A DNA stretch of 33,683 bases from Nostoc sp. NOS(2021) (lineage in GTDB: Bacteria; Cyanobacteriota; Cyanobacteriia; Cyanobacteriales; Nostocaceae): assembly GCF_017115025.1 (NCBI RefSeq), contig NZ_JABXKM010000026.1, positions 1-33,683 of the forward strand, given 5' to 3'. Shown piece after piece: positions 15,843-23,920 of the stretch; the stretch's first letter is position 1, and the number at the start of each line of letters is the position of its first letter. The notes beneath the pieces were generated by a model. The model was not told where the DNA came from. It worked only from the letters and a program-made list of their open reading frames with translations, and did no database searches. Both the position numbers and the translations under genes were made by a program.

Positions 15843-17231
15843 ATGAACCCTGAATACTACGACGACATTATTATCGGCGGTGGCAAAGCAGGTAAAACTC
15901 TGGCACCGGCGCTAGTCACGGACGGACGTAAAACCGCTCTGGTGGAACGCAGCTTAACCATGATTGGTGGTGGGTGCATCAACATCGCTTGCATCCCGAC
16001 TAAAACGATGGTTGCCAGTGCAGAGGTAGCCAATACTGTGCGACACAGCGCTACTTACGGTGTTAAAGCCAATGCACCCATCGTTGATTTAGCAGCCGTA
16101 ATTGGGCGCAAACGATCTGTTGTACACTCCATGCGTGAAATGAATTTGCACAATCTAGAAACTGCTCTGGGTCACGAATTGATCATTGGAGTGGGACGGT
16201 TTGTGTCACCCAAAACGATTGAAGTGACAACGGCTCTTGACACCACTCGCTTACTCACCGCAGAACGGTTCTTTATCAATACAGGCACGCGACCTTTAAT
16301 TCCATCGCTACCCGGACTCACAGAAGCTGGTTTTTTGACGAGCGAATCGATCATGGAACTGGAACAGTTGCCGGAGCATCTGATCGTACTTGGGAGTGGC
16401 TATATTGGGTTGGAGTTTGCCCAGATGTTCCAACGCTTTGGCTCTCGCGTTACTGTGATTGGGCATAGTGAGCAAATCCTATCAAATCAAGATTCAGATA
16501 TTGCGATCGCCGTTCAAACGCTGCTGGAACGAGAGGGCATTGAATTCTTGCTGAAGACAAATGTATTGAGGGTAGATCGCGTTGACAATGCGACTGTGCT
16601 TCAGATCCAGGTCGCCGATCGCTCCCTTAGCCTCCAGGGTTCACATTTGCTCGTCGCTATCGGTCGTGCGCCAACCACTGATAGCTTAAATTTAGCCGCC
16701 GCTGGTGTGGCAACCGATGCCCACGGGTTTATTCTAGTCAACGATCGCTTGGAAACAAACATACCGGGGATTTGGGCGTTAGGTGACATCAATGGAGGAC
16801 TGCAATATACCCATGTCTCGCTCGACGATTACCGCATTGTCAAAGCAAATCTGATTGATGGTGGCAACCGCAGCACGCGCAATCGCTTGGTTCCATCCTG
16901 TCTGTTCATTGATCCCGAACTGGCTCATGTGGGTCTGACTGAAACCGAAGCACAGCAACAAGGGTATGCCATCCGCGTGGCGAAGCTGGATGCCTCAGCG
17001 ATTCCTAGAGCGAAAACACTCGGTCAAACCGATGGACTGATGAAGGCGATCATAGATACCGAGACCAGTCGTATTCTCGGTTGTTCCCTGTTGTGTCATC
17101 AAGCAGGTGAAGTGATTTCGACCGTACAGATGGTGATGTTAGCTCAAATGCCCTACACCGTTTTACGCGATGGTGTTTTGACTCATCCCACGATGACCGA
17201 AGGGTTAAATATGCTGTTTTCAAAGTTCTAA
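15843..17231 (+). CDS. Mercuric reductase-like FAD-dependent disulfide oxidoreductase
   Basis: 462 aa, ATG preceded by AAAGGAG. It is a class I pyridine nucleotide-disulfide oxidoreductase: an N-terminal FAD Rossmann motif (IIIGGGKAGKT), the redox-active disulfide Cys45/Cys50 in GGGCINIACIPTKT, a second dinucleotide fold LGSGYIGLEFA (183-193), the FAD-contacting 'GIWALGDINGG', and a dimerisation domain with the His-Pro-Thr-x-x-Glu active-site base 'THPTMTEG'. There is no N-terminal heavy-metal domain and no C-terminal Cys pair, so true mercury reduction is doubtful; a reductase for another substrate is more likely. GC-richer than its surroundings, like the NmrA gene upstream. Confidence 0.88.
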   Translation: MNPEYYDDIIIGGGKAGKTLAPALVTDGRKTALVERSLTMIGGGCINIACIPTKTMVASAEVANTVRHSATYGVKANAPIVDLAAVIGRKRSVVHSMREMNLHNLETALGHELIIGVGRFVSPKTIEVTTALDTTRLLTAERFFINTGTRPLIPSLPGLTEAGFLTSESIMELEQLPEHLIVLGSGYIGLEFAQMFQRFGSRVTVIGHSEQILSNQDSDIAIAVQTLLEREGIEFLLKTNVLRVDRVDNATVLQIQVADRSLSLQGSHLLVAIGRAPTTDSLNLAAAGVATDAHGFILVNDRLETNIPGIWALGDINGGLQYTHVSLDDYRIVKANLIDGGNRSTRNRLVPSCLFIDPELAHVGLTETEAQQQGYAIRVAKLDASAIPRAKTLGQTDGLMKAIIDTETSRILGCSLLCHQAGEVISTVQMVMLAQMPYTVLRDGVLTHPTMTEGLNMLFSKF

Positions 17232-17315
17232 GGCAGCCTGCAAACATATAGCCAATCTGTCACCATCTAGGCAAGTAGCATAAAAACTGCGCTTGTAGTA
17301 TATGTCCGTAGTCGA

Positions 17316-17882
17316 TTAATTGAAGTATCGAATTGACTGCGAAACCTTGACTGCTTCTTGGGGAGTAACGTTACTACAATTAGACAATTCTGGTATTACT
17401 CCCGTGCCAACAAATCTGTAAAAGGGGCCATTTTGCTCTCCCAACCACTGCGATAGCAATGTTGGTTGTTTGGCATTACCGTATAATCCTTGTTCTAAAA
17501 CGCTTTTTCCAAATACCGGAGAATTTATCGGGTAACTGCGCGACCCAGAGGGCAAGTCGCCAATACCACCAGATACTGACTCAATCGCAAAGCATTTATC
17601 TGCACTTAAATTTTGGTAAACAACTAAGTAACGCAAGCTGTCAACATTTTCGCGTCCAGCCTCAACTAATACTTTGTCAGCATGAAAACTTGCGGGTACG
17701 TAACTTGGTAATGCTACTTTTAACCCTAGCGATCGCAAAACTTTTAACTGAGTCGGTGTTAATTTTATTACCGAATTGTTTTGTGAAGGTTTGGGTTGAG
17801 CAATTACCACAGCCGTAGAAGCGATAATGCAGGCGACAACGCAAGATGAAGCCAGCTTAACCGAGTAGTTGAATAATTTCAT
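17316..17882 (-). CDS. Secreted protein of unknown function
   Basis: 188 aa. The N-terminus has a classical signal peptide: Lys2, a hydrophobic core (about 11-27) and a likely cleavage after VIA28. The mature part has 'LKVLRSLGLKVALPSYVPA', a Gly/Ser loop 'ESVSGGIGDLPSGSRSYP', 'LSQWLGEQNGPFYRFVGTG' and two Cys (Cys97 and Cys168) that could form a disulfide. It resembles small conserved cyanobacterial periplasmic proteins, but I cannot name the family. It is convergent with the flavoprotein gene, 84 nt away. Confidence 0.7.
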   Translation of the reverse strand: MKLFNYSVKLASSCVVACIIASTAVVIAQPKPSQNNSVIKLTPTQLKVLRSLGLKVALPSYVPASFHADKVLVEAGRENVDSLRYLVVYQNLSADKCFAIESVSGGIGDLPSGSRSYPINSPVFGKSVLEQGLYGNAKQPTLLSQWLGEQNGPFYRFVGTGVIPELSNCSNVTPQEAVKVSQSIRYFN

Positions 17883-18047
17883 AGTTAATAATTATACATA
17901 ATTATGGTTCGTAGAGTGCGAATTACTTAATATCTCAATATTGATAAGTAAGTCGGCGGGGAAATTTACAAGTATGTAACGAATAGTTCATCAGAGCGAT
18001 TGAAGTTAAATTTAACACGTTGTCTACTATGCTTTGCTTTTTCTCTT

Positions 18048-18191
18048 CTAGCTTGAACAGGATTGCATATCTATGCCAAAGGTATTGCTGAGGGGATTAG
18101 TTACACCTGCTTGCATCTGCCATTGCCAATTATCAATTGCTAAGTCTCCATCTACTAAATAATTCATGTAATGTTTAGCGCCATGATGCCA
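18048..18191 (-). pseudogene. Photolyase/cryptochrome-like FAD-binding domain remnant
   Basis: On the minus strand a 47-codon open stretch ends at the TAG 18048-18050 and reads WHHGAKHYMNYLVDGDLAID then NWQWQMQAGVTNPLSNTF. The 'YLVDGDLA-x2-NWQWQ' pattern closely resembles the FAD-binding region of photolyase/cryptochrome-type proteins. A stop codon lies directly upstream and the continuation is lost, so only a fragment remains. Confidence 0.6.
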
Positions 18192-18263
18192 TTAAATCCC
18201 ACAATTAATAGTCAAAGAGGTATATTATCTTCAAATTAAGCACAATTATGGACAAATTTCACC

Positions 18264-19511
18264 ATGATGAATAACTGGTTTAATACAGCTAGATTGGGGA
18301 TGTTTATTCATTGGGGGCATAGTTCTCAGCAAGGATGTGAGTTATCTTGGCCCTTAGTTGGGGGTGTATTCAGCCTGCCTTTTTGCAAAGATATTCCAGT
18401 TGAAAAATATTATTGCACAGCTGATACTTTCAATCCACAGCAATACAATCCTCAAGAATGGGCATATTTAGCAAAAAGTTTAGGAATGCAATATGTCATA
18501 TTAACGACCAAGCATCACGATGGTTTTGCACTATTCCATACCCAAGAATCAAACTTTTCAATTGCATCTGCACCTTACAAAAAAGACATTGTACGTGAAT
18601 TTATAGAAGCGATGCGCTCTGTAGGATTGCGTATTGGTCTTTATTTTTCACTTTCAGACTGGCATCATCCAGACTATCCTGCTTTTACAGAAGCAGATAA
18701 ACCTTATCGCTTTGACCAACTACCTCAACCTACACCACAACAGTGGGAGCGATATATCCAATTTATGTTCAATCAGATACGAGAATTATTGACCAACTAC
18801 GGTCAGATTGACATCATTTGGTTTGATGGGAGTTGGGAACGCACTCCAGAGCAATGGCAGGCTCAAGAATTAGCAAAAATGATTCGTGATTTACAACCCA
18901 ATATTCTCATCAATGATCGTCTCCCAAATTGTGGAGACTTTGAAACTCCTGAGCAGTTTATTCCTCCTCACCCACCTGCTCATCCTTGGGAAACCTGTCT
19001 GACTATCAATGAAAGTTGGGGATATAATTCCGATGATCATTCCTTTAAGTCTTCTCGTCAGCTAATTCATACAATGTGCGAAGTAGCAGGCAAAGGAGGC
19101 AACCTCTTGCTCAATGTTAGTCCAATGGGTAATGGGCAAATCCCTGTTGAGCAGTTAGAGCGTCTCAAAGATATAGCTGATTGGATGTCTAGCCACTCTG
19201 AAAGTATACTTGATACAACCCCAGGATTAGAACCGTGGCAATTTTATGGCCCCTCAACTCGTAAAGGCGATCGCATTTATCTACACCTATTAATGAAACC
19301 TTACGAGACAATATCGGTTAGGGGTGTGCCTATCAAACGAGTGAAATCGGTGTCTGTTCTTGCTGATGGTACACCACTGACTTATACAAGTCGCTGTGCA
19401 ATTATAGATTCTATCCTCAATTCTAATCCTTTAGGAGAATTAACAATTTATGTACCTGAATCGGCAATTAATCCATACGCCACAGTGATTTGTATTGATA
19501 TTGATTCTTGA
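18264..19511 (+). CDS. GH29 alpha-L-fucosidase-like glycosidase
   Basis: 415 aa from the ATG at 18264 (a second ATG follows immediately). GH29 hallmarks: 'NTARLGMFIHWGHSS' at the N-terminus, 'YVILTTKHHDGFALF' with His84-His85, 'GLYFSLSDWHHPDY', and the nucleophile Asp188 in IDIIWFDGSW, then 'NESWGYN' and 'GKGGNLLLNVSPMGNG'. The C-terminal about 80 residues form a beta domain. The family hydrolyses terminal alpha-L-fucose. There is no signal peptide, so it is predicted to be cytoplasmic, unlike most secreted fucosidases. It may act on internalised or endogenous glycans. It stands alone without sugar-transport neighbours, within a region bounded by duplicated repeats. Confidence 0.9.
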   Translation: MMNNWFNTARLGMFIHWGHSSQQGCELSWPLVGGVFSLPFCKDIPVEKYYCTADTFNPQQYNPQEWAYLAKSLGMQYVILTTKHHDGFALFHTQESNFSIASAPYKKDIVREFIEAMRSVGLRIGLYFSLSDWHHPDYPAFTEADKPYRFDQLPQPTPQQWERYIQFMFNQIRELLTNYGQIDIIWFDGSWERTPEQWQAQELAKMIRDLQPNILINDRLPNCGDFETPEQFIPPHPPAHPWETCLTINESWGYNSDDHSFKSSRQLIHTMCEVAGKGGNLLLNVSPMGNGQIPVEQLERLKDIADWMSSHSESILDTTPGLEPWQFYGPSTRKGDRIYLHLLMKPYETISVRGVPIKRVKSVSVLADGTPLTYTSRCAIIDSILNSNPLGELTIYVPESAINPYATVICIDIDS

Positions 19512-19654
19512 GTAATTAACATATAAACCTGTTACCAAGTTTTAACATTCGCCCCATCGCTATAAAGCGGGCGCTTTGTGCCACCCACTTTTAGAGTGTT
19601 ACTCCCTTGTGTGTTGAGTAACGAAAAAACCATCCAAATTAGCCAACGCAGATT

Positions 19655-19720
19655 CTAAAATCTGGCTAGTCTTAACATTACGCCCAAAAGTTAATTAACT
19701 TCTGGGCTGCATAGTCCCAA
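19655..19720 (+). repeat. Gene 3'-end repeat with palindrome (copy 2)
   Basis: Matches 13815-13876: CTAAAATCTGGCTAGTCTTA, then a near-palindrome at 19682-19707 (GCCCAAAAGTT / AACTTCTGGGC with TAATTA centre) and ATAGTCCCAATCC. It carries the last codons of the small membrane protein gene without its body, 5.8 kb away from it. Confidence 0.7.
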
Positions 19721-19816
19721 TCCACTCAAGTTTACTGAAAGCTGCAATAGGAATTTTTACGAAAACTTGAATGTTAATCATAAATGTTTCAATGTAGACG
19801 ACCAATGTTGTAACGA

Positions 19817-19930
19817 ATACCGCTCCCATAAGTTCAGATACCGCTCCCATAAGTTCAGATACCGCTCCCATAAGTTCAGATACCGCTCCCGTAAGTTCAG
19901 ATACCGCTCCCGTAAGTTCAGATACCGCTA
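19817..19930 (+). repeat. 21-bp tandem repeat array (5.4 copies)
   Basis: Units ATACCGCTCCCATAAGTTCA(G) start at 19817, 19838, 19859, 19880 and 19901, with a partial sixth. Units 1-3 carry CCCATAAG and units 4-5 CCCGTAAG. There are no spacers, so it is not CRISPR. An 80-codon ORF runs through it (19767-20009), giving a repeating basic heptapeptide (RSHKFRY), but I regard coding as unlikely. Confidence 0.9.
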
Positions 19931-20278
19931 CTGTAGCAAAAATAGCAAAGGGGACACAAATGCAGGATGTGGAAAATTTTATTTTATAAATGAAAATTTT
20001 ATTTGTTAGGTAGCTTTCGCTATTTCAAATGTATAATCTATTATTTATTTATATTTATCGAATGTATAATCTATCATTCATTCTTATTTATATTCACCTC
20101 TATTACTTGTTTCTCTGTTGGGATTATATAAGGTAGAGTATCGTCTTTGAAAACATAAGACAGTATCCACCTAGTAGTCATTTATTGACGGAGTTATGAA
20201 AATTGTAATTACCTTAACTTTTACTTCAAAAATCATGAGCCATTATATGGATAGTTAGCACCTTTACGGCACTATGCA
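19931..20278. promoter_or_regulatory. AT-rich leader upstream of the ATPase gene
   Basis: This 348-nt stretch contains no convincing gene. A 33-bp direct repeat starts at 20028 and 20061 (AATGTATAATCTAT in both). The promoter of the ATPase/TPR operon is expected between about 20100 and 20278, but I could not fix -10/-35 boxes. No good ribosome-binding site precedes the ATG at 20279. Confidence 0.45.
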
Positions 20279-21571
20279 ATGACTCAAGACTTATTAAACT
20301 CCTTTCAAGAAGCATACAGCAATCTCGAACTGTTTCCGTTGATGGAACGGAACGAAATGGAAAGATTTAGAGTCCAATATGGTGATGATTTCATTGCAGA
20401 CCTTAACCAATTAGTGGAAGATAGTCCCAATCGAGATGGCAAAATTGTCTTTACAGGACATCGGGGATGTGGTAAGTCTACTTTGTTAGCTGAGTTTAGC
20501 AGACAAATTCAAAATAAATATTTTGTAGTTCTATTCTCTATTGCTGACAAAATTGAAATGTCGGCGGTTAATCATATTAATATACTGTTTGCGATCGCAG
20601 TTAATTTAATGACAGAGGCAGAAGCACGCCAAGTTGATATTCCTCAATCTACTAAAGAAGCTCTTTATAAGTGGTTTGCTACCCGCACTCGCACTGAAGA
20701 ATTAAATTTGCAGGCAGAAGCTAGCATAGGTTTTGACCTCCTAAAATTGATTAGCTCTAAATTAAAAGCTGATGCTAGCGTTCGGGATGAAATTAAGCAA
20801 GAATTTGAACGTAAGTTATCAGATTTAGTTGCCAGAATTAATGAAATTGCTGCTCTTATTCAAGCTGCAACTAAGCAAAACGTTTTAGTAATTATAGATG
20901 ATTTAGATAAACTTGACTTAGGAAGAGTTAACGAAATTTATAGAGATAACATTAAAGCTCTTTGTCAACCTAATTTTCAAATTATTTACACTATCCCGAT
21001 CGCAGTACTTCGTGAAACATTTATCAGCACAATAATTGCCACTGAAACCAACGACCAGGTTGTAGCAATGCCTGTGTTAAAAATCTTTGAAAAAGGTAAA
21101 AATCGCTTCCCTAACGCCCAACCTCGCCCAGAAGCAACAAAGATTCTCGGTGAAGTTTTACAAAAGCGGATATCCAGTGAATTAATCGCCGCAGAAACTG
21201 CTGAAAAAATGGTAATTTACAGTGGTGGCGTATTGCGAGAGTTAATTCGTATTGCTAAGGAATGTTGCCGCATTTGTTTGCGGACTATCCGGCGAAATCC
21301 GTCAGCAGAAGTTATCATTGATGATAAAATTCTCCTTCAAGCAATCAATAAAATTCGCAATGATTTTTCCATACGTTTAGGAAAACTTGATATAGATATT
21401 TTGCAGAGTGTTTATGAACAATTTATGCCCAATGACCCCAAACAAGCAGAGTTTTTGGATTTGCTACACGGGCTGTATGTTCTAGAATATCGCACTGATG
21501 AAACTTGGTACGATGTTCATCCAATTATTATAGAAAGCTTGAGAAGACAGGGAGCTATTAATGTTAAATGA
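20279..21571 (+). CDS. AAA/STAND-type P-loop ATPase, first gene of an ATPase-TPR pair
   Basis: 430 aa. Walker A is GHRGCGKS (60-67) and Walker B VLVIIDDLDKL (202-212). The insertion between them is largely helical with a coiled-coil-like segment around 165-200. Downstream 'YSGGVLRELIRIAKECCRIC' resembles the sensor-2/helical lid of Orc/STAND-like ATPases, and the C-terminus ('EYRTDETWYDVHPIIIESLR') looks like a winged-helix. No nuclease or membrane segment is visible. It overlaps the next gene by 11 nt, so the two products are probably made together and may form a complex. The substrate and trigger are unknown; a regulatory or conflict-system role is inferred from architecture and from the neighbouring xisHI and toxin-antitoxin genes. 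Confidence 0.82.
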   Translation: MTQDLLNSFQEAYSNLELFPLMERNEMERFRVQYGDDFIADLNQLVEDSPNRDGKIVFTGHRGCGKSTLLAEFSRQIQNKYFVVLFSIADKIEMSAVNHINILFAIAVNLMTEAEARQVDIPQSTKEALYKWFATRTRTEELNLQAEASIGFDLLKLISSKLKADASVRDEIKQEFERKLSDLVARINEIAALIQAATKQNVLVIIDDLDKLDLGRVNEIYRDNIKALCQPNFQIIYTIPIAVLRETFISTIIATETNDQVVAMPVLKIFEKGKNRFPNAQPRPEATKILGEVLQKRISSELIAAETAEKMVIYSGGVLRELIRIAKECCRICLRTIRRNPSAEVIIDDKILLQAINKIRNDFSIRLGKLDIDILQSVYEQFMPNDPKQAEFLDLLHGLYVLEYRTDETWYDVHPIIIESLRRQGAINVK

Positions 21572-23411
21572 AGAATTATCAGATGATGAGGGAGAAAATC
21601 AAGATGCGTATGATGATCTAATTGTTTCTATTGAAGCTCAAAAGCGGGGATTGAATTTACTGATAGCAGTTTGCAATGATGCTAATTTTCGTGATGAGAT
21701 TATTGCCCAGTATGAAGCCGAACTACAACCTAAGTTTCGTCCATATCGAGTGACTTTAGCACGTCAAGAACCAAGCCTCAAAGCTGCTCTTAACCAACTG
21801 GTACAACAAGAAGAATATCTTCGTCAGCAGAACCCGGCGGTAATCACTGTGACGGGTGCTGAACAGCTTTATTTTCTCAGACTTGAAAATGAGCAATCAG
21901 AACAGGAGAAATTTTTTGGTTACTTACAGTGGACAAGGGAAGGATTGCGCGAGTTTCCTTTTGCGATCGTGCTTTGGGTAACTAATCAAATTTTAGTCAA
22001 CCTGATTAAAAAAGCTCCTGATTTTTGGAGTTGGCGCAACGGTGTATTTCGGTTTGAATCTAAAAAGACGAATGCTATTCCTGGTAAAGAACTAGAACAT
22101 ATACGCTTTGTTTTTAGAGACACAGAATTAGCCAGCACAGATACTAATGAAAATAACCTCTTTTTCTTGCCCATCCAAGATTTACAAAAGCTAATCGAGA
22201 AAGTAGAACAGGAACGGGGAATTAAAGACCCCACCTTGGCTACCTTATATTCAAGCTTAGGTGATATTTACCGCAGCAGATTAGATCGGGGTGAATCTCA
22301 AAATTATCAAGAAGAACAAGAATTAGCAATTAAGTATTGGCGTCAGGCCAGTGAGCTACAAAATGAATTAGGTTTGCAGATAGACTTAGCTACTAGCCTC
22401 AACAATTTAGCAGGAATATATCGTGCAACAGGACAATACAGCGAAGCCGAACCATTATATCAACAAGCTTTAGAAATAAGGAAACGCCTTTTAGGAGACG
22501 ACCATCCTTCTTTTGCTACTAGCCTGAATAATTTGGCGGGACTCTACAAATCTACTGGACAATATAGTAAAGCGGAACTCCTATATCAACAAGCTTTGGA
22601 ACTGAGGAAATGCCTGTGGGGAGAAAACCATGCCGATGTTGTCGTCAGTCTGAACAATTTGGCACTACTATATGATGAACAAGGACGTTATGAGTCAGCA
22701 GAACCTTTGTATCTGCAATCATTAGAACTCGAAAAACATTTGCTTGGCGAAAATCATCCTTCTTTCGCTCTCATCCTGAATAATTTAGCGCTACTTTATT
22801 ATCATCAAGGACGTTATAGTGAAGCTGAACCGTTGTCGCAACAAGCAATAGAATTAGATAAGCGATTTTTGGGAGAAGAGAATCCTGATGTTGCAACAGA
22901 TTTGCACAATTTAGGTTTAATATACCGCGCTCAAAAACGCTACGATCAAGCCGAATCTTTGTTTTTGCAATCATTGGAACTTAAGCAGCGTCTATTGCAA
23001 AAGGCGCATCCGCTTTTAGCAGATACTATCTACGCTTTGGGTTATATGTATAGGGAGCAGGGGCGTTACAATGAAGCGGAACCCTTATGTATAAAAGCCT
23101 TAGAACTTGACAAGCACCTATTGGGAGAAAATCATCCCAATGTTGCCGAAAGTCTCAACAATTTGGCAGAAATCTATCGTGAGACAGAACGTTACAACGA
23201 AGCAAAACCTCTTTATTTGCAAGCTTTAGATATTTGTGAACGAGTTTGGGGCGTAAATCATCTCCGTAGTGTCACTGTTCGTCAAAATCTAGAAAAACTT
23301 GCCGCAGCGATGCAGAATAATGGAGAGTGCGATGTCTTGTCTACGACACGCTGCGCGAACGACAACCCCTTCTCTGCGAGACGCTCCGCGAACGGGGAAC
23401 GCATTACATAG
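21561..23411 (+). CDS. TPR protein with an N-terminal STAND-like domain lacking a P-loop
   Basis: 616 aa. Residues about 25-190 look like an ATPase core without nucleotide motifs: 'RGLNLLIAVCND' where a P-loop strand would be, 'NPAVITVTGAEQL', 'FPFAIVLWVTNQIL' and 'APDFWSWRNGVFRF'. From about residue 277 to 587 there are at least seven 42-residue TPRs of the kinesin-light-chain/NB-ARC type (pattern SLNNLA-x-IY-x4-QYSEAEPLY followed by QQALEI-x-KRLLG-x-xHP). These usually bind protein partners. The last 29 residues derive from a dispersed GC-rich repeat and are probably not ancestral. It overlaps the ATPase gene upstream; the TPR protein is probably its sensor or partner. Confidence 0.82.
   Translation: MLNEELSDDEGENQDAYDDLIVSIEAQKRGLNLLIAVCNDANFRDEIIAQYEAELQPKFRPYRVTLARQEPSLKAALNQLVQQEEYLRQQNPAVITVTGAEQLYFLRLENEQSEQEKFFGYLQWTREGLREFPFAIVLWVTNQILVNLIKKAPDFWSWRNGVFRFESKKTNAIPGKELEHIRFVFRDTELASTDTNENNLFFLPIQDLQKLIEKVEQERGIKDPTLATLYSSLGDIYRSRLDRGESQNYQEEQELAIKYWRQASELQNELGLQIDLATSLNNLAGIYRATGQYSEAEPLYQQALEIRKRLLGDDHPSFATSLNNLAGLYKSTGQYSKAELLYQQALELRKCLWGENHADVVVSLNNLALLYDEQGRYESAEPLYLQSLELEKHLLGENHPSFALILNNLALLYYHQGRYSEAEPLSQQAIELDKRFLGEENPDVATDLHNLGLIYRAQKRYDQAESLFLQSLELKQRLLQKAHPLLADTIYALGYMYREQGRYNEAEPLCIKALELDKHLLGENHPNVAESLNNLAEIYRETERYNEAKPLYLQALDICERVWGVNHLRSVTVRQNLEKLAAAMQNNGECDVLSTTRCANDNPFSARRSANGERIT
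23322..23411 (+). repeat. Dispersed GC-rich repeats forming the 3' end of the TPR gene
   Basis: Contains two related modules, 'CTACGACACGCTGCGCGAAC' and 'GCGAGACGCTCCGCGAACG', of the same kind as the repeats at about 5757-5870. Translation reads through them as a Ser/Arg/Asn-rich tail up to the TAG. Confidence 0.7.
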
Positions 23412-23503
23412 AGCAAAAATATCATTTTGGGTTAAGCTAAACGCTAAAATACAATAAAAAATGGCATATTTTCATTTTGAGACTCTAATCTAGAGATAGC
23501 AAA

Positions 23504-23920
23504 ATGGCTAAAGATGTTTTCCATCAACAGGTAAAAAAAGCATTAATCAAAGATGGGTGGATAATTACTCACGACCCGTTTACAATTCGGATTAGTGAAG
23601 CAATTAAACTACAAATAGATTTAGCGGCTGAAAATTCTATTGCCGCAGAACGTAATACAGAGAAAATAGCTGTTTAAATTAATAGTTTTATTGCAGATTC
23701 AGATATCAGTGAATTTCATACTGCACTCGGACAATATCTCAATTACTGCCAAGCTCTAGAAGAACAAGAAGCAGACAGAATCGTATACTTAGCTGTGCCT
23801 AGCGAAACCTACCAAAATTTTTTTCAACTCCCCTTCGTGCAACGTGCCCTTCAACGTTACCAAGTTAAGTTAATAGTCTATGATCCTAAACAGGAGGAGA
23901 TTCGGCAATGGATAAGATAA
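23504..23920 (+). pseudogene. xisH: xisH with a stop codon at the catalytic ExK position
   Basis: Read through, the frame encodes a 138-codon XisH-like protein (MAKDVFHQQVKKALIKDGW..., 'EFHTALGQYLNYCQALEEQE', 'RIVYLAVPSETY', 'LIVYDPKQEEIRQW'). XisH is a PD-(D/E)XK-fold protein needed, with XisI, for excision of the fdxN element in heterocysts. Codon 58 (23675-23677) is TAA exactly where the family has Glu in AVEIKSF, and the Lys two codons later is Asn (V-stop-I-N-S-F). There is no frameshift, so the rest is well preserved and the inactivation looks recent. It overlaps xisI by 13 nt. Confidence 0.85.

Noticed and set aside
15843..17231. True mercuric reductase (merA) assignment
   Set aside because: No N-terminal heavy-metal domain, no C-terminal vicinal Cys pair and no other mer genes nearby.
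19817..19930. CRISPR array
   Set aside because: Units are contiguous with no spacers.
19767..20009. 80-aa ORF of basic heptapeptide repeats
   Set aside because: It is a by-product of a 21-bp tandem array whose length is divisible by 3; no ribosome-binding site or conserved flank.
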